Shown: positions 8,557-17,709 of the stretch, one piece after another
Numbering within the stretch: the first letter of the stretch is position 1
Layout: every line of letters begins with the position of its first letter
Assembly: GCF_001712755.1 (NCBI RefSeq)
Contig: NZ_MDKC01000036.1
Location: 210,503 to 274,502, forward strand
Direction: 5' to 3'
DNA from: Gottfriedia luciferensis
Lineage (GTDB): Bacteria > Bacillota > Bacilli > Bacillales > Bacillaceae_G
Length of the DNA stretch: 64,000 bases
Made by a program: the position numbers and the translations under genes
The notes under the pieces: model-generated
What the model was told of the DNA's origin: nothing
The model's input: the letters and a program-made list of their open reading frames with translations, nothing else
Databases searched by the model: none

Positions 8557-9747
8557 TTATTTTTTTATTTCATTTTGCTTTACCTGCAAAGATGGCCCGG
8601 TCAGACCTACTCGCCGAATAGTCAGTTTTGCATGGACAGAGACCTGTACTTTTGAAAACTGTTTGTCCCACTCCTTCTTTAGTACTTTCCATTTGGATGG
8701 ATTACTTTGATGAATAGCTTCTCCCAAGCCAAAGATATCGGTTCCGAATTGTTTTTGAACCTTTCCGATTGTCTGGAGAGCTTGTTTTTCGACCTTTTTT
8801 TCCAATACATGTTCTAAAAAGGTAAGGTTTTTAGGCTGCGTAATATCTAAATTCGTATTGTTCTCCTGAATGGTTCCTTCACCAGAAAGAACAATGTCAC
8901 ACTTGATGGTGTTCCCGTGAATACTGGGCTTTATTTTACTAGCAATTTTTGTCATATATAAACTGGCATTTCCATTCCCCTGTGGGACAGTTTCTGTAAT
9001 AGTCTGTTTACTTAAACGATTAGCCACCCAAAGTGTGATTGATTCTTCCTGATTATTTAAATATCCTATCAATTTAAGGTCTTTATTAAAAACCGCTCCA
9101 CCTACATATTGAAATTCTTTGACACCCGGTTGATCTTGGTCATTAGAACTAGAGATCAATTTAATAACGGGTAGGATAGGGTTGATTCCATCACTAGCAC
9201 CGGCAATAAGAAAATTTACTAAAGAACTGTCTCCTAATCCACCCGATTGCGCATGTTCTTTTTGTGCCCCAATTGCCGGGATATTTTCTAAAGGGGAAGA
9301 TGCTTCCAGAAACTCTTTTGCAGAACTTCCTTTTACTACGAGCGCATCTGCTCGTAATCTAATATCAGGATCGCGGCTATAGTTATCTAATACATTAGCA
9401 AGACCTTGTCTAGCTAATGGTTCTCCAATCAAAATCACACGATGATGCCCTCGAAAGACTTCTCTTGACAATTTTGTTTGCATCTTTTGTACAGCTTCAA
9501 GTGTGTCTCTTCCAGTACCCGATTCTATAAAAAACGGTTTTCCTGAATCACTTCTTCCACTCTGGCCCATCCCCATCATTGAAGGTATGATAAATTGAGC
9601 GCTGACTTCAAGCTTGTTATTTTTCGCTTGATCAAGCCCCAAACCTAACTCTATTGCCAGGTCGTTTAACTCGGTACGATCCCAACAGCCCGTCAAGAAA
9701 AATAAAGAAACGATCAACATCATACAAAGTAACTTGTGCTTGCTCAT
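8557..9747 (-). CDS. Ger(x)C-family spore germination lipoprotein
   Basis: The 396-residue protein has a lipoprotein signal peptide with lipobox L-T-G-C (Cys21) followed by WDRTEL, the usual start of mature GerAC/GerKC proteins. It should be lipidated and sit on the outer face of the spore inner membrane as the C subunit of the receptor. A GRSDSGKPFF segment and a long alpha/beta C-terminal domain match the family. Its ATG overlaps the stop of the A subunit by 4 bases, so translation is probably coupled. Confidence 0.92.
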   Translation of the reverse strand: MSKHKLLCMMLIVSLFFLTGCWDRTELNDLAIELGLGLDQAKNNKLEVSAQFIIPSMMGMGQSGRSDSGKPFFIESGTGRDTLEAVQKMQTKLSREVFRGHHRVILIGEPLARQGLANVLDNYSRDPDIRLRADALVVKGSSAKEFLEASSPLENIPAIGAQKEHAQSGGLGDSSLVNFLIAGASDGINPILPVIKLISSSNDQDQPGVKEFQYVGGAVFNKDLKLIGYLNNQEESITLWVANRLSKQTITETVPQGNGNASLYMTKIASKIKPSIHGNTIKCDIVLSGEGTIQENNTNLDITQPKNLTFLEHVLEKKVEKQALQTIGKVQKQFGTDIFGLGEAIHQSNPSKWKVLKKEWDKQFSKVQVSVHAKLTIRRVGLTGPSLQVKQNEIKK

Positions 9748-11336
9748 TCTGTCTCTTTCCCCCGTTTTGGACCTGGTTGTTGTCCATCTGGAATACGCGT
9801 TTTATCCTCACCCGAAATCATTAATGGACGACGAGTCATATTCCACCGAGGTGTTCGGAGTAAAACGTCCTTCAAATCGCGAGTAATCTGAGGAGCAACC
9901 GGACTTAGATAAGGAATACCAAAAGAACGAATGTTTGTAAGATGGATCACAATCGCAATGGTGCTTATAGCAATGCCATACAGCCCAAGCATCCCTGCCA
10001 ATAGCAGCATCGGAAAGCGTAACATACGATAGGCTGTTCCCAAGTTGTAGCGTGGAAAAGCAAACGACGCAATACCAGTTGTAGCCACAACAATGACCAA
10101 TGGTGCCGAAATAATGCCTGCTTGCACGGCAGCTTGTCCGATGACAAGTGCTCCCACGATACTAACTGCTGATCCAATCGGCTTTGGCAATCGAACGCCT
10201 GCTTCCCTCAAACCCTCAAACAAAAATTCCATCATCAGTGCTTCTATGACAGCCGGGAAAGGTATGCTTTCTCGCGCCGATGCAATACTAATAAGTAGAT
10301 TTGTTGGGATCAATTTCGGATGAAAGGTTGTAATCGCAACGTAGAGGGAAGGAAGAAATAAAGAAACATTGATTAAAATAAAACGTATCCATCGAACAAA
10401 GGTTGTGTAAATGGATCGTTCATAATAATCCTCCGCTGCTTGTAGACCTGTCCAGAATGTCATAGGAACGATCAGAACGAATGGTGTGTTATCTACTAAA
10501 ATAGCGATTTTCCCTTCTAATAGGCTTGCACACACTACATCCGGCCGCTCGGTATTCTGAATTTGAGGAAAGGGAGAAAAAGGTTGGTCCTCGATAAACT
10601 CTTCAATGAAGGCTGACTCTAATACCCCATCAATTTTAATTCGCTCGACCCTTTGTCGTACTTCCTCCAATACCGAATCTGGAGCAATTCCTTCAATGTA
10701 AGCAATAACCACATCTGTCTGAGATAAATCCCCAATCGTATAGGGTTCCATTTTTAGTCTTGGGCTCCGAATTCTTCGACGAATAAGACTCGTATTGACT
10801 CTTAACGTTTCTGTAAAACCATCACGAGGCCCACGAACAGAGATTTCGGCAGATGGTTCTTCAATACTACGTTTTTCAAACCCTTTTAAATCAGCAACTA
10901 GAGCTTGATTCTCCCCGTATGTTAGAACGACGATATTAGCTTTCATTATTTCATCTATAACCTCACGAACCTTTGAAACCGTCTTTATTTGAGAAACAGC
11001 GATAAGCCGATCATGCATGATATCCCCTATTGAGTCCACACTCTTTAGTCCATTAGGCATTCCTTCGTACATCATTGGTTTTAAAACAACCTGATCCAAT
11101 GTTTTTGTATCCACTAATCCATCTATATAAATTAGAAGCATTTTGGTTTGCCCATTTACGAGGATTGGACGAAAAACAATATCGGAACAATTCTCAAAAA
11201 CTTGTTTCAAAAGCTCTTCATTCACGTATATATTCTGTTCGAGTTCACAATCTTGACCATTTTGGAGCAGTATGTCGGAGGACTCAAGTTCTTGAATATC
11301 CTTTTTTAAACGCTTTATATTACGATTTTTTTTCAT
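9744..11336 (-). CDS. Spore germination receptor A subunit (GerAA/GerKA family)
   Basis: A roughly 530-residue protein with a large soluble N-terminal part (1-300) and four or five membrane segments between about 305 and 470. Family segments include VRGPRDGFTETLRVN, RSPRLKMEPYTIGDLSQTDV and LEGKIAILVDNTPFVLIVP. It is the first gene of the receptor operon. Two ATGs lie in tandem (11337-11339 and 11334-11336). GAGG is only 4 bases from the first but 7 from the second, so the second is the likelier start. It would act at the spore inner membrane with the B and C subunits. Confidence 0.92.
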   Translation of the reverse strand: MKKNRNIKRLKKDIQELESSDILLQNGQDCELEQNIYVNEELLKQVFENCSDIVFRPILVNGQTKMLLIYIDGLVDTKTLDQVVLKPMMYEGMPNGLKSVDSIGDIMHDRLIAVSQIKTVSKVREVIDEIMKANIVVLTYGENQALVADLKGFEKRSIEEPSAEISVRGPRDGFTETLRVNTSLIRRRIRSPRLKMEPYTIGDLSQTDVVIAYIEGIAPDSVLEEVRQRVERIKIDGVLESAFIEEFIEDQPFSPFPQIQNTERPDVVCASLLEGKIAILVDNTPFVLIVPMTFWTGLQAAEDYYERSIYTTFVRWIRFILINVSLFLPSLYVAITTFHPKLIPTNLLISIASARESIPFPAVIEALMMEFLFEGLREAGVRLPKPIGSAVSIVGALVIGQAAVQAGIISAPLVIVVATTGIASFAFPRYNLGTAYRMLRFPMLLLAGMLGLYGIAISTIAIVIHLTNIRSFGIPYLSPVAPQITRDLKDVLLRTPRWNMTRRPLMISGEDKTRIPDGQQPGPKRGKETE

Positions 11337-11339
11337 CAT

Positions 11340-12003
11340 ACCACCTCAAGACATATGTTTTATAAAGGATGTCTTCTTATTTTGCTATTTTGAATATGTT
11401 AGTTGATTACAACTCCAGGTGGCTCTTTAAAGGTAAAATTATTTATTTAAAAAATTTCAACAAGAAAATACACCCTAGACATCCTTCTTATTGTCCCCAC
11501 CTACACAAGAAAATTATTCAAGTATTTCTGTAAGTTAGTTACCTACAAATTGGGAACCTAACCTTGCTGTTTCTTTAATTTAAGTAACTTTGAAATAGTG
11601 TTTGGTCAACTTTTTATAATGTCCTAAACAACAAATAAACCACCTTTCCTTAGGTGGCTAAAACATATCTTTCGATTAGTATTCTTCTCTTCATAACTAA
11701 ACAAAACAGCATTACTCTCACTCTGCTACCCAAAATGAACAGCATTACCTTTTCAACATACTTTATTTAGGGCCTGCTGCCTTTTTTTTGTTCAGAAATA
11801 ATAAACTCTTGCTATTTATCCACCCTCTCACCTTTTTAGCAAAACATCATAATTTTCAGAGTAAAGGATTGTTAAAAAATAGGGAAAAGGATTGAGGTGA
11901 CTACGTACGCCCCTTTTTCCTTTTCCCAACTCTTTCCTTTTATCAGATGTTTATTCTGATTTTAGCAAAGAATTATTTAATCTATCAAAAATTTTTTTGT
12001 TGG
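11340..12003. other. Intergenic region with hairpins, no gene
   Basis: This stretch lies between the germination operon start and the rlmD-like stop. It contains a hairpin CCACCT-TTCCTT-AGGTGG at about 11641-11658 followed on the minus strand by TTTATTTGTT, a direct repeat AACAGCATTAC near 11710 and 11740, and the terminator at 11871-11927. I see no supported reading frame and no clear sporulation promoter. Confidence 0.4.
11871..11927 (-). terminator. Long hairpin terminator for the rlmD-like gene
   Basis: GGGAAAAGGA (11882-11891) pairs with TCCTTTTCCC (11918-11927), and on the minus strand the stem is followed by TATTTTTTAAC. It lies about 80 bp beyond the methyltransferase stop. Confidence 0.6.
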
Positions 12004-13386
12004 TTATAACTTTAAAGTGAGTTGTGCCACGCACTCAACGTGCGCAGTATGCGGAAACATATCAACAGGCTGTAAATACTTCACATCATAATTCTTACTC
12101 AATACCTTTAAATCCCTAGCTAAAGTAGAAGGATTACAAGAAACATATACTAATTTCTTCGGTTTAATCTTTAATACAGTATTTAAGAACTCCTCATCAC
12201 AGCCAGTTCTCGGTGGATCAGTTATGATAACATCTGGTTTCCAGCCTTCGTTTAACCATTTCGGTAATACTTGTTCAGCTTTACCTGCTTCGTAATGAGT
12301 ATTTGTAAATCCATGGCTTAGGGCATTTGTTTTCGCATCGATGATTGCTTCTTTCGTTACGTCCATGCCTCGAACTTCTTTTGCGTCTTTCGCTAGCCAT
12401 AGTCCGATTGTCCCTACTCCACAATAAGCATCTACGACTTTTTCTGTTCCAGTAAGTGCCGCTGCTTTTTTGACTTCATCATATAGCTTAACTGTTTGTT
12501 CAGGATTTAATTGGAAAAACGCTCTTGCTGAAAGTTCGAATGATAAATCTCCAAGCTTTTCTTCAATTACTTCTTCACCTGATAAATAGACAGTTTCACG
12601 CCCAAAGATTACTGAAGTCATTTGATTATTAATGTTTTGCATTAAGCTTGTTACTTCAGGAATTCGCTTTTTAATTTCACTGATTAGTTCATTTTTCTGA
12701 GGAAAATCTTTCGTTCCAGTTACTAGTACTAATTGGATTTGACCTGTACGTAAACCAACACGCGCAACGATTGTTCGGATTACCCCTTTATTTTTTCGTT
12801 CATTATAAACAGGGATATTTAAACGAGTTAAAATTTTCTTCACTTTACCTGTGATTTTATTTAAATCCTCATGTTGAATTGGGCAATGGCCAATATCAAC
12901 AACATTATGAGAGTTTTGTGTATATAATCCAGCGATGATTTTATTTTTTTCAAGCCCAGCTTGTAGCTGACTTTTGTTACGATAGTTCCATGGATTTTCC
13001 ATACCGATCGTTTCTTTAATTGGTGTTTTTTCTAGTAAATCTTTTGCATACTTTTCCATTGCTTGGATGACAATGTCGCGTTTATATCGAAGTTGTCCTT
13101 CATAAGAAGCATGCTGAATTTGACAGCCACCACATTTTTCGTAGATTTTACAAGTCGGCTCTACACGATCAGGTGATGCTTTTCGAATACGTTGAATTTT
13201 CCCTTCAGCAAAGCCGTTGCGAACATTTGTTACCTCTGCAACTACTTCCTCTCCAGGTAATGCACCTTTAATAAATACTACTTGTCTTTTGAAGTAACCA
13301 ACACCTTCACCATTAATCCCAATACGTTTAATTGTTATAGGAAAGGATTGGCCTACTTCTAATTTATTTTCTAACTGATTGCTCAT
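12004..13386 (-). CDS. rlmD: 23S rRNA (uracil-5-)-methyltransferase, RlmD/RlmCD family
   Basis: The 460-residue protein has a TRAM RNA-binding domain (about 8-66), an iron-sulfur cluster site with Cys79, Cys85 and Cys88 (C-x5-C-G-G-C) plus a distant Cys (DIGHCPIQ), and a SAM-dependent methyltransferase domain. The latter carries [19 protein letters not shown] and the catalytic-cysteine segment [12 protein letters not shown]. The family makes 5-methyluridine in 23S rRNA. The pairing with a YfjP-like glycosylase 14 bp upstream resembles the B. subtilis yfjO-yfjP pair, so it may be the YfjO rather than the YefA-type paralogue; which uridine it modifies is uncertain. Confidence 0.92.
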   Translation of the reverse strand: MSNQLENKLEVGQSFPITIKRIGINGEGVGYFKRQVVFIKGALPGEEVVAEVTNVRNGFAEGKIQRIRKASPDRVEPTCKIYEKCGGCQIQHASYEGQLRYKRDIVIQAMEKYAKDLLEKTPIKETIGMENPWNYRNKSQLQAGLEKNKIIAGLYTQNSHNVVDIGHCPIQHEDLNKITGKVKKILTRLNIPVYNERKNKGVIRTIVARVGLRTGQIQLVLVTGTKDFPQKNELISEIKKRIPEVTSLMQNINNQMTSVIFGRETVYLSGEEVIEEKLGDLSFELSARAFFQLNPEQTVKLYDEVKKAAALTGTEKVVDAYCGVGTIGLWLAKDAKEVRGMDVTKEAIIDAKTNALSHGFTNTHYEAGKAEQVLPKWLNEGWKPDVIITDPPRTGCDEEFLNTVLKIKPKKLVYVSCNPSTLARDLKVLSKNYDVKYLQPVDMFPHTAHVECVAQLTLKL

Positions 13387-13399
13387 ATATACAACTCCA

Positions 13400-14260
13400 T
13401 TATTCTATGCTCTTCCAAAGATAAAGGGCAGCGTAGCTTCCAAACGGAGAAACTTGCTCTTTTACATAATCCATTATTTCTTTCGAAGGCTTTTCATCTA
13501 AATTTAAAAGCTTTTGAAGTGCGATTTGAATGCCAACATCACCAACTGGGAAAATATCTTTTCGACCTAGACCAAATAATAAGAAGTTTTCAACTGTCCA
13601 AGGACCGACTCCCTTAAGCTTGATTAACTCCTTTGAAATGTCCTCCGAAGATAATGTCCGATAATCTTGATGACTTAAAACTCCTTCACTCCAAGCTTTA
13701 GCAATTCCAATCATATATTCAGCTTTTCTCGTACTAAGCTGCAAATCTCTTAACTCATCTATAGTTAAATTAGCAATTATTTCAGGAGATGGAAAAAACC
13801 ATGAATTACCAATTCTTTCACCATACATTCGAACAAATCGTTTTGTTACTTGGATTGCAAATGTACGCTGTATTTGTTGATGAATAATACATGTAATTAA
13901 ACAGGCAAAAGGATCATTTGAAACGGTAATTGGTGTATGTCCAAAAAGGTCAATAAGAGGAGAAATTGTAGTTTGTCTTAAATGATGATGTAGTTCTTCA
14001 AATTCTGTTTGCCATTGCAAAATAGTAGCAACTTCTTCGAGAATTTTCTCTTTATTTTCATGTTCACTAATGACTTCAAACTGCACTGGAACATCATTTA
14101 TTTTCTTAACCTTTACAACTACTTGATCCCCATCAATATACAGTGGAATGCTTAATCGCTTTTCAGCAGAATGCACTGTAAATGTTGGCTCATGCTCTAA
14201 TCTCTTTAAAACTTCTTCCCATTGATATGGTGTTTCTAAAGCAACCTCTTCCTTCCACAT
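13400..14260 (-). CDS. DNA-3-methyladenine glycosylase II (AlkA/YfjP-like)
   Basis: A 286-residue base-excision repair enzyme of the HhH-GPD superfamily. The helix-hairpin-helix segment [18 protein letters not shown] is followed by [11 protein letters not shown], whose aspartate is the expected catalytic residue. The N-terminal 100 residues resemble the AlkA N-domain. It would excise alkylated bases such as 3-methyladenine. It directly precedes the rlmD-like gene on the same strand, probably as an operon. No iron-sulfur cysteine motif is present, as in AlkA-type rather than MutY-type members. Confidence 0.9.
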   Translation of the reverse strand: MWKEEVALETPYQWEEVLKRLEHEPTFTVHSAEKRLSIPLYIDGDQVVVKVKKINDVPVQFEVISEHENKEKILEEVATILQWQTEFEELHHHLRQTTISPLIDLFGHTPITVSNDPFACLITCIIHQQIQRTFAIQVTKRFVRMYGERIGNSWFFPSPEIIANLTIDELRDLQLSTRKAEYMIGIAKAWSEGVLSHQDYRTLSSEDISKELIKLKGVGPWTVENFLLFGLGRKDIFPVGDVGIQIALQKLLNLDEKPSKEIMDYVKEQVSPFGSYAALYLWKSIE

Positions 14261-14335
14261 TCACCCGTTCCTCCTTAATTACTCTGAAGTGTATTATAGC
14301 ATAACAAGTACCGCTTAATAAAATTTGTGACAAAT

Positions 14336-14364
14336 GCAAAAAAACTAGAGAATGATCTCTAGTT
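14336..14364 (-). terminator. Hairpin with T-run upstream of the YfjP-like gene
   Basis: AACTAGAGA and TCTCTAGTT form a 9-bp stem with an ATGA loop. On the minus strand it is followed by TTTTTTTGC. It lies upstream of the YfjP-like start, so it would end transcription arriving from 14365-14897, where no minus-strand gene is visible. Confidence 0.55.
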
Positions 14365-14442
14365 AAGGTCTGAAACAAAAATTTTAAAATTTGATTTTCA
14401 GACTGATTGCAAGCGCATGTCAAAGGTCCGAAAAACGCAAAA

Positions 14443-14467
14443 AAAGCTTGGGGACTAGTCAAGCTTT
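14443..14467 (-). terminator. Orphan terminator-like hairpin
   Basis: AAAGCTTG (14443-14450) pairs with CAAGCTTT (14460-14467); on the minus strand the stem ends in a run of seven Ts. An outer pair TGTCAAAG/CTTTGACA extends it. It is a second minus-direction terminator in a stretch with no annotated minus-strand gene. Confidence 0.5.
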
Positions 14468-14574
14468 CTTTGACACATTAAATTTTAAGGGAATGGGGAA
14501 ACTTTCAAGTCCAATCAGGTTTCAAAACTTATCAAATATCGCAACAGCTGTGTTGATATTTGCTATACTTAAAT

Positions 14575-14593
14575 GATAACGATTATCATTATC
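14575..14593. promoter_or_regulatory. Fur box
   Basis: GATAACGATTATCATTATC differs by one base from the classical 19-bp Fur consensus and lies just downstream of TATACT at 14564-14569, as an iron-repressed promoter would. Downstream on the plus strand is only a 24-codon frame (TTG at about 14606) ending in a stop, so the original iron-regulated gene seems lost, unless the box controls a small RNA or the glycosyltransferase at 14898. Confidence 0.65.
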
Positions 14594-14667
14594 AAAGTCA
14601 AGGTGTTGAATAAAAATAATTTTAATCTTTTTCTATCATTAATTTATATACTCTCTTCTCCCTTAAA

Positions 14668-14689
14668 ATCTCTATAAATAATTAGAGAT
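14668..14689. repeat. Small hairpin, copy 1 of a pair
   Basis: ATCTCTA-TAAATAAT-TAGAGAT. The 8-base loop is identical to that of the hairpin at 14760-14783, while one stem pair is changed on both sides (T:A here, C:G there). The paired change suggests the stem is kept as RNA or as a bound palindrome. Confidence 0.6.
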
Positions 14690-14723
14690 AGCAGTATAAA
14701 GACCAATAACTAAAAACTTGATG

Positions 14724-14760
14724 ATCAGACTGATTGCGGGCGCTTGGCGGGCAGTCTGAT
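14724..14760. repeat. Inverted repeat with GC-rich loop
   Basis: ATCAGACTG (14724-14732) pairs exactly with CAGTCTGAT (14752-14760) around a loop ATTGCGGGCGCTTGGCGGG. The motif CAGACTGATTGC also occurs at about 14399-14410, next to another hairpin. No T-run follows, so it is not a simple terminator. Confidence 0.55.
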
Positions 14761-14783
14761 ATCTCCATAAATAATTGGAGATA
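14760..14783. repeat. Small hairpin, copy 2 of a pair
   Basis: TATCTCCA-TAAATAAT-TGGAGATA, with the same loop as 14668-14689 and a compensatory C:G pair. It abuts the inverted repeat at 14724-14760 and lies about 115 bp upstream of the glycosyltransferase start. Confidence 0.6.
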
Positions 14784-14897
14784 ATACAAGTACGATACCT
14801 ACTTACCATTCGTAAATTATGTTCAAGAAGACGCATTGGGTTATAATTTATGATAAACTATTTAATTGAAAGTAGAGACTAGTGAGGTAAGACTATA

Positions 14898-17627
14898 ATG
14901 GAAAAAGCCAAAGTTAGTGTAGTCGTTGTTGCACATAATCATGAAGATGTCTTAAAAGATTGCCTAAACAGTTTACAAGGTCAATCATTAACTGATATTG
15001 AAACGATTATTATAGACAACGGTTCATCTGATAATAGTAAAAAAATAATAGAAGAATACTCGAATTCACATAAAAATATTCGCTTTATATCATTAGAGCT
15101 AATGTCAAAAAACAAAGCACGAAACATAGGTTTACATGAAGCTACTGGAGAATTTGTGGCGTTTATCGATGCAGATGATATTGTAAATCCATCAGCCTAT
15201 GAAAATTTATATAACAGCGCAATAAAGGATCATACTGATATTGCTTTAGGAAATATACAATTATTCAATGGTACAAGAAAATGGGAGCACCATGAATTAA
15301 AATCAATCATAAAAAAAGATTTACCAACATTACGTGAGTTTCATAAACATCCAGAACTTCTGTTAAATCCTTCTATTAAAAATATGATGATTAAAAGAAG
15401 TTTAATAATCGACAATCAATTGCAATTCAATGAGCTTTTAACAGAACAACAAGATTTATTATTTACTCAACAATGTTTTATTTGTTCAAATAAAGTTTAC
15501 GTAACAACAGATATCGTCATAAAAGTGAGAGATTTAACAAACAGTGATGTTATTAAACAAACTAGTACTTTAGAATTTTTTGATAATCTTCTCGTTACTC
15601 AAACTGAATTAATAAACTATTATAATCTGAAAGATATCACATCTCATTACTCGCATGTTGAGAAAAAATTATGGGATTATTATTTAACGTCTTTACTGAC
15701 AAAGGCATATTATTTCCCTTCTGAACAGTACAATGATCTTCTAAGGATTTCATCGGATTTTGCTAAAAACTTATCTGAAAATCTAATGGAAAATAATACT
15801 TCTAAAATTAGTAAAGTATTTTATACTATTTTTCTTAATCAAAATCCAGAAGAATTTCATTTATTGATGAATCTATTATCAGATCGTTCCTTACAAAAAG
15901 GAGCAGTGATGATAGAGGGAAAATATTATCATTATTTTGCAAAGTATTTTCCGAAATATAAAGAATACCTAGAAATTAAGGAATTTAATTTGCATCAAAA
16001 AATCGAAATCCTTTCGTTACGAGGTGACCGCTTACAAGTTGGTGGCTTCGCATTTATCGAGGAAATTGATAATTTAGATTCTGTTAAGGAATTGCAGTTT
16101 AAAAACAAATCAAATGGGCAACTAATTTCAGTTACACTCGAAACGCTTGAGCGTTCTGATTTATCTTATCTTTTCTCAAAAAATAGTATCAATTATAGCG
16201 ACGGTGGCTATAAAACAACTACATTTGAGCTAAGTAAAATATTACCTGATGGCGATTATGAAGTGTTTATTTCAGTAAAAGTTGGAGATATTTCATTAAA
16301 AAAACCACTTCATATTTTCTATTTTTCAACAAAGGCAAATTCAAAACCAGCAACAACTAAAACACATAGTATCGTACCCTATTTTCCAAAGAAAAATTTA
16401 CACATTCGAATCAAAAAAACAGGCCTACTTGGAAAATTAAAAACAAAGATCCAAAAATCATTCCGTGATATCGTTTATGAATTTGGGTTACTTGTACTAA
16501 GAAGAGAATGGAAGTCATTCCTTATTTTTTACCTTTACCGTTTAACCCAAAGATATTATCGAAATAAGCATATTTGGTTAATTGGAGAACGAAAAGATAC
16601 GGCACAAGATAATTCATACCATTTATTCAAGTACATTCAAAAAAATAAAATAAGAGATAACTGTTATTACTTGATTGATAAAAAGGCCAAGGATTACGAA
16701 TATATTAAGGAATTCGGAAACATTGTACAATATGGAAGTTTAAAGCATACTCTTTACTTATTAACTTGTGATAAAACAATTAATGCCTATTCAGAGCGTG
16801 CCAACATGTACACGCACGAGTACTTACAAGTTTTAAAATGTCATCCTGAGTGGCAGCAAAATCAAAAAATCCTTATTCAACATGGCGTTATTGGAGTTAG
16901 TCGTGTAAATCATGTACTGAATAAAAATCGAATGGGCTATTCATTGTTTATCGTTTCATCTGATTTTGAAAAAGATCATATTGTTAACGAATTCGGTTAT
17001 GCTGAAAATGAAGTGGCCGTGACTGGATTGGCTAGATGGGATGCGCTTGAAAATACAGGAAATGGCAAAACCATTTTAATCATGCCAACATGGAGAAACT
17101 GGAATAAAAGTACTCAGCAATTAATGAACTCTGAATACTTTAACCGTTATTTTTCTTTACTTAGTAATCCTGAGTTACATCAAATCTTAGAAAAAAATGA
17201 CTTAAATATCATTTTCTATCCGCACTACCAGACTCAAATTTATATGAAGGATGTTCCTGATTTCCATAAAAGAATAAAAACGATCCGTCAAGGTGAAGAG
17301 ACTGTCCAATCTCTATTAAAAAGATCAGATTTATTAATCACTGATTATTCAACAGTTTCATTTGATTTTTCATATATGGAAAAACCAGTTATTTTCTATC
17401 AGTTTGACTATAAGCGATTTTATTATGAGCACTACAACCAAGGACCAATTACACAAGACTTACTTTTTGGAGAAGTTGTAACGGAAGAAGAGCAAGTTCT
17501 AAACGGAATAAAAAAATTCGCTAATAAAGATAAACAATTTTTAGAGAATACAGTCGAGAACCCATTTGTTATCAAAACACCTAAGCAACATGCTAAACTA
17601 AATTACGAAGCAATCGCAAACCGATAA
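14898..17627 (+). CDS. Bifunctional GT2 glycosyltransferase / CDP-glycerol glycerophosphotransferase-type protein (909 aa)
   Basis: Residues 1-about 220 form a GT-A family 2 glycosyltransferase (VSVVVVAHN at 6-14, IDNGSSD, metal-binding DADD at 91-94). Residues from about 555 to the end are a teichoic-acid type polyol-phosphate transferase: LIGERKDTAQDN, IQHGVIGVS near 660, MPTWRNW near 730 and ITDYSTVSFDF near 815. The middle 300 residues are not recognised. Its relatives in this window are at 35761, 38249 and 52776. It stands alone between yfjP-like and pdaA genes, away from the polymer locus. GAGG lies 12 bases before the ATG. Likely adds sugar or glycerol/ribitol phosphate to a wall polymer; acceptor unknown. 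Confidence 0.85.
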   Translation: MEKAKVSVVVVAHNHEDVLKDCLNSLQGQSLTDIETIIIDNGSSDNSKKIIEEYSNSHKNIRFISLELMSKNKARNIGLHEATGEFVAFIDADDIVNPSAYENLYNSAIKDHTDIALGNIQLFNGTRKWEHHELKSIIKKDLPTLREFHKHPELLLNPSIKNMMIKRSLIIDNQLQFNELLTEQQDLLFTQQCFICSNKVYVTTDIVIKVRDLTNSDVIKQTSTLEFFDNLLVTQTELINYYNLKDITSHYSHVEKKLWDYYLTSLLTKAYYFPSEQYNDLLRISSDFAKNLSENLMENNTSKISKVFYTIFLNQNPEEFHLLMNLLSDRSLQKGAVMIEGKYYHYFAKYFPKYKEYLEIKEFNLHQKIEILSLRGDRLQVGGFAFIEEIDNLDSVKELQFKNKSNGQLISVTLETLERSDLSYLFSKNSINYSDGGYKTTTFELSKILPDGDYEVFISVKVGDISLKKPLHIFYFSTKANSKPATTKTHSIVPYFPKKNLHIRIKKTGLLGKLKTKIQKSFRDIVYEFGLLVLRREWKSFLIFYLYRLTQRYYRNKHIWLIGERKDTAQDNSYHLFKYIQKNKIRDNCYYLIDKKAKDYEYIKEFGNIVQYGSLKHTLYLLTCDKTINAYSERANMYTHEYLQVLKCHPEWQQNQKILIQHGVIGVSRVNHVLNKNRMGYSLFIVSSDFEKDHIVNEFGYAENEVAVTGLARWDALENTGNGKTILIMPTWRNWNKSTQQLMNSEYFNRYFSLLSNPELHQILEKNDLNIIFYPHYQTQIYMKDVPDFHKRIKTIRQGEETVQSLLKRSDLLITDYSTVSFDFSYMEKPVIFYQFDYKRFYYEHYNQGPITQDLLFGEVVTEEEQVLNGIKKFANKDKQFLENTVENPFVIKTPKQHAKLNYEAIANR

Positions 17628-17654
17628 AGAATACTCGTCTTTTAAAGTGTAAAA

Positions 17655-17709
17655 AAGCTAATGATTTAAGCAGTTAATAAAACTACTTAATCATTAGCTT
17701 TTTATTTTT
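17655..17709. terminator. Bidirectional terminator between converging genes
   Basis: AGCTAATGATTTAAG pairs with ACTTAATCATTAGCT, with A-runs before and TTTTTATTTTTT after. It serves the 909-aa gene (plus) and pdaA (minus), overlapping the last codons of pdaA. Confidence 0.85.

Noticed and set aside
14606..14677. 24-codon frame after the Fur box as an iron-regulated peptide gene
   Set aside because: No family resemblance and an early stop; a lost gene or RNA explains the Fur box as well.
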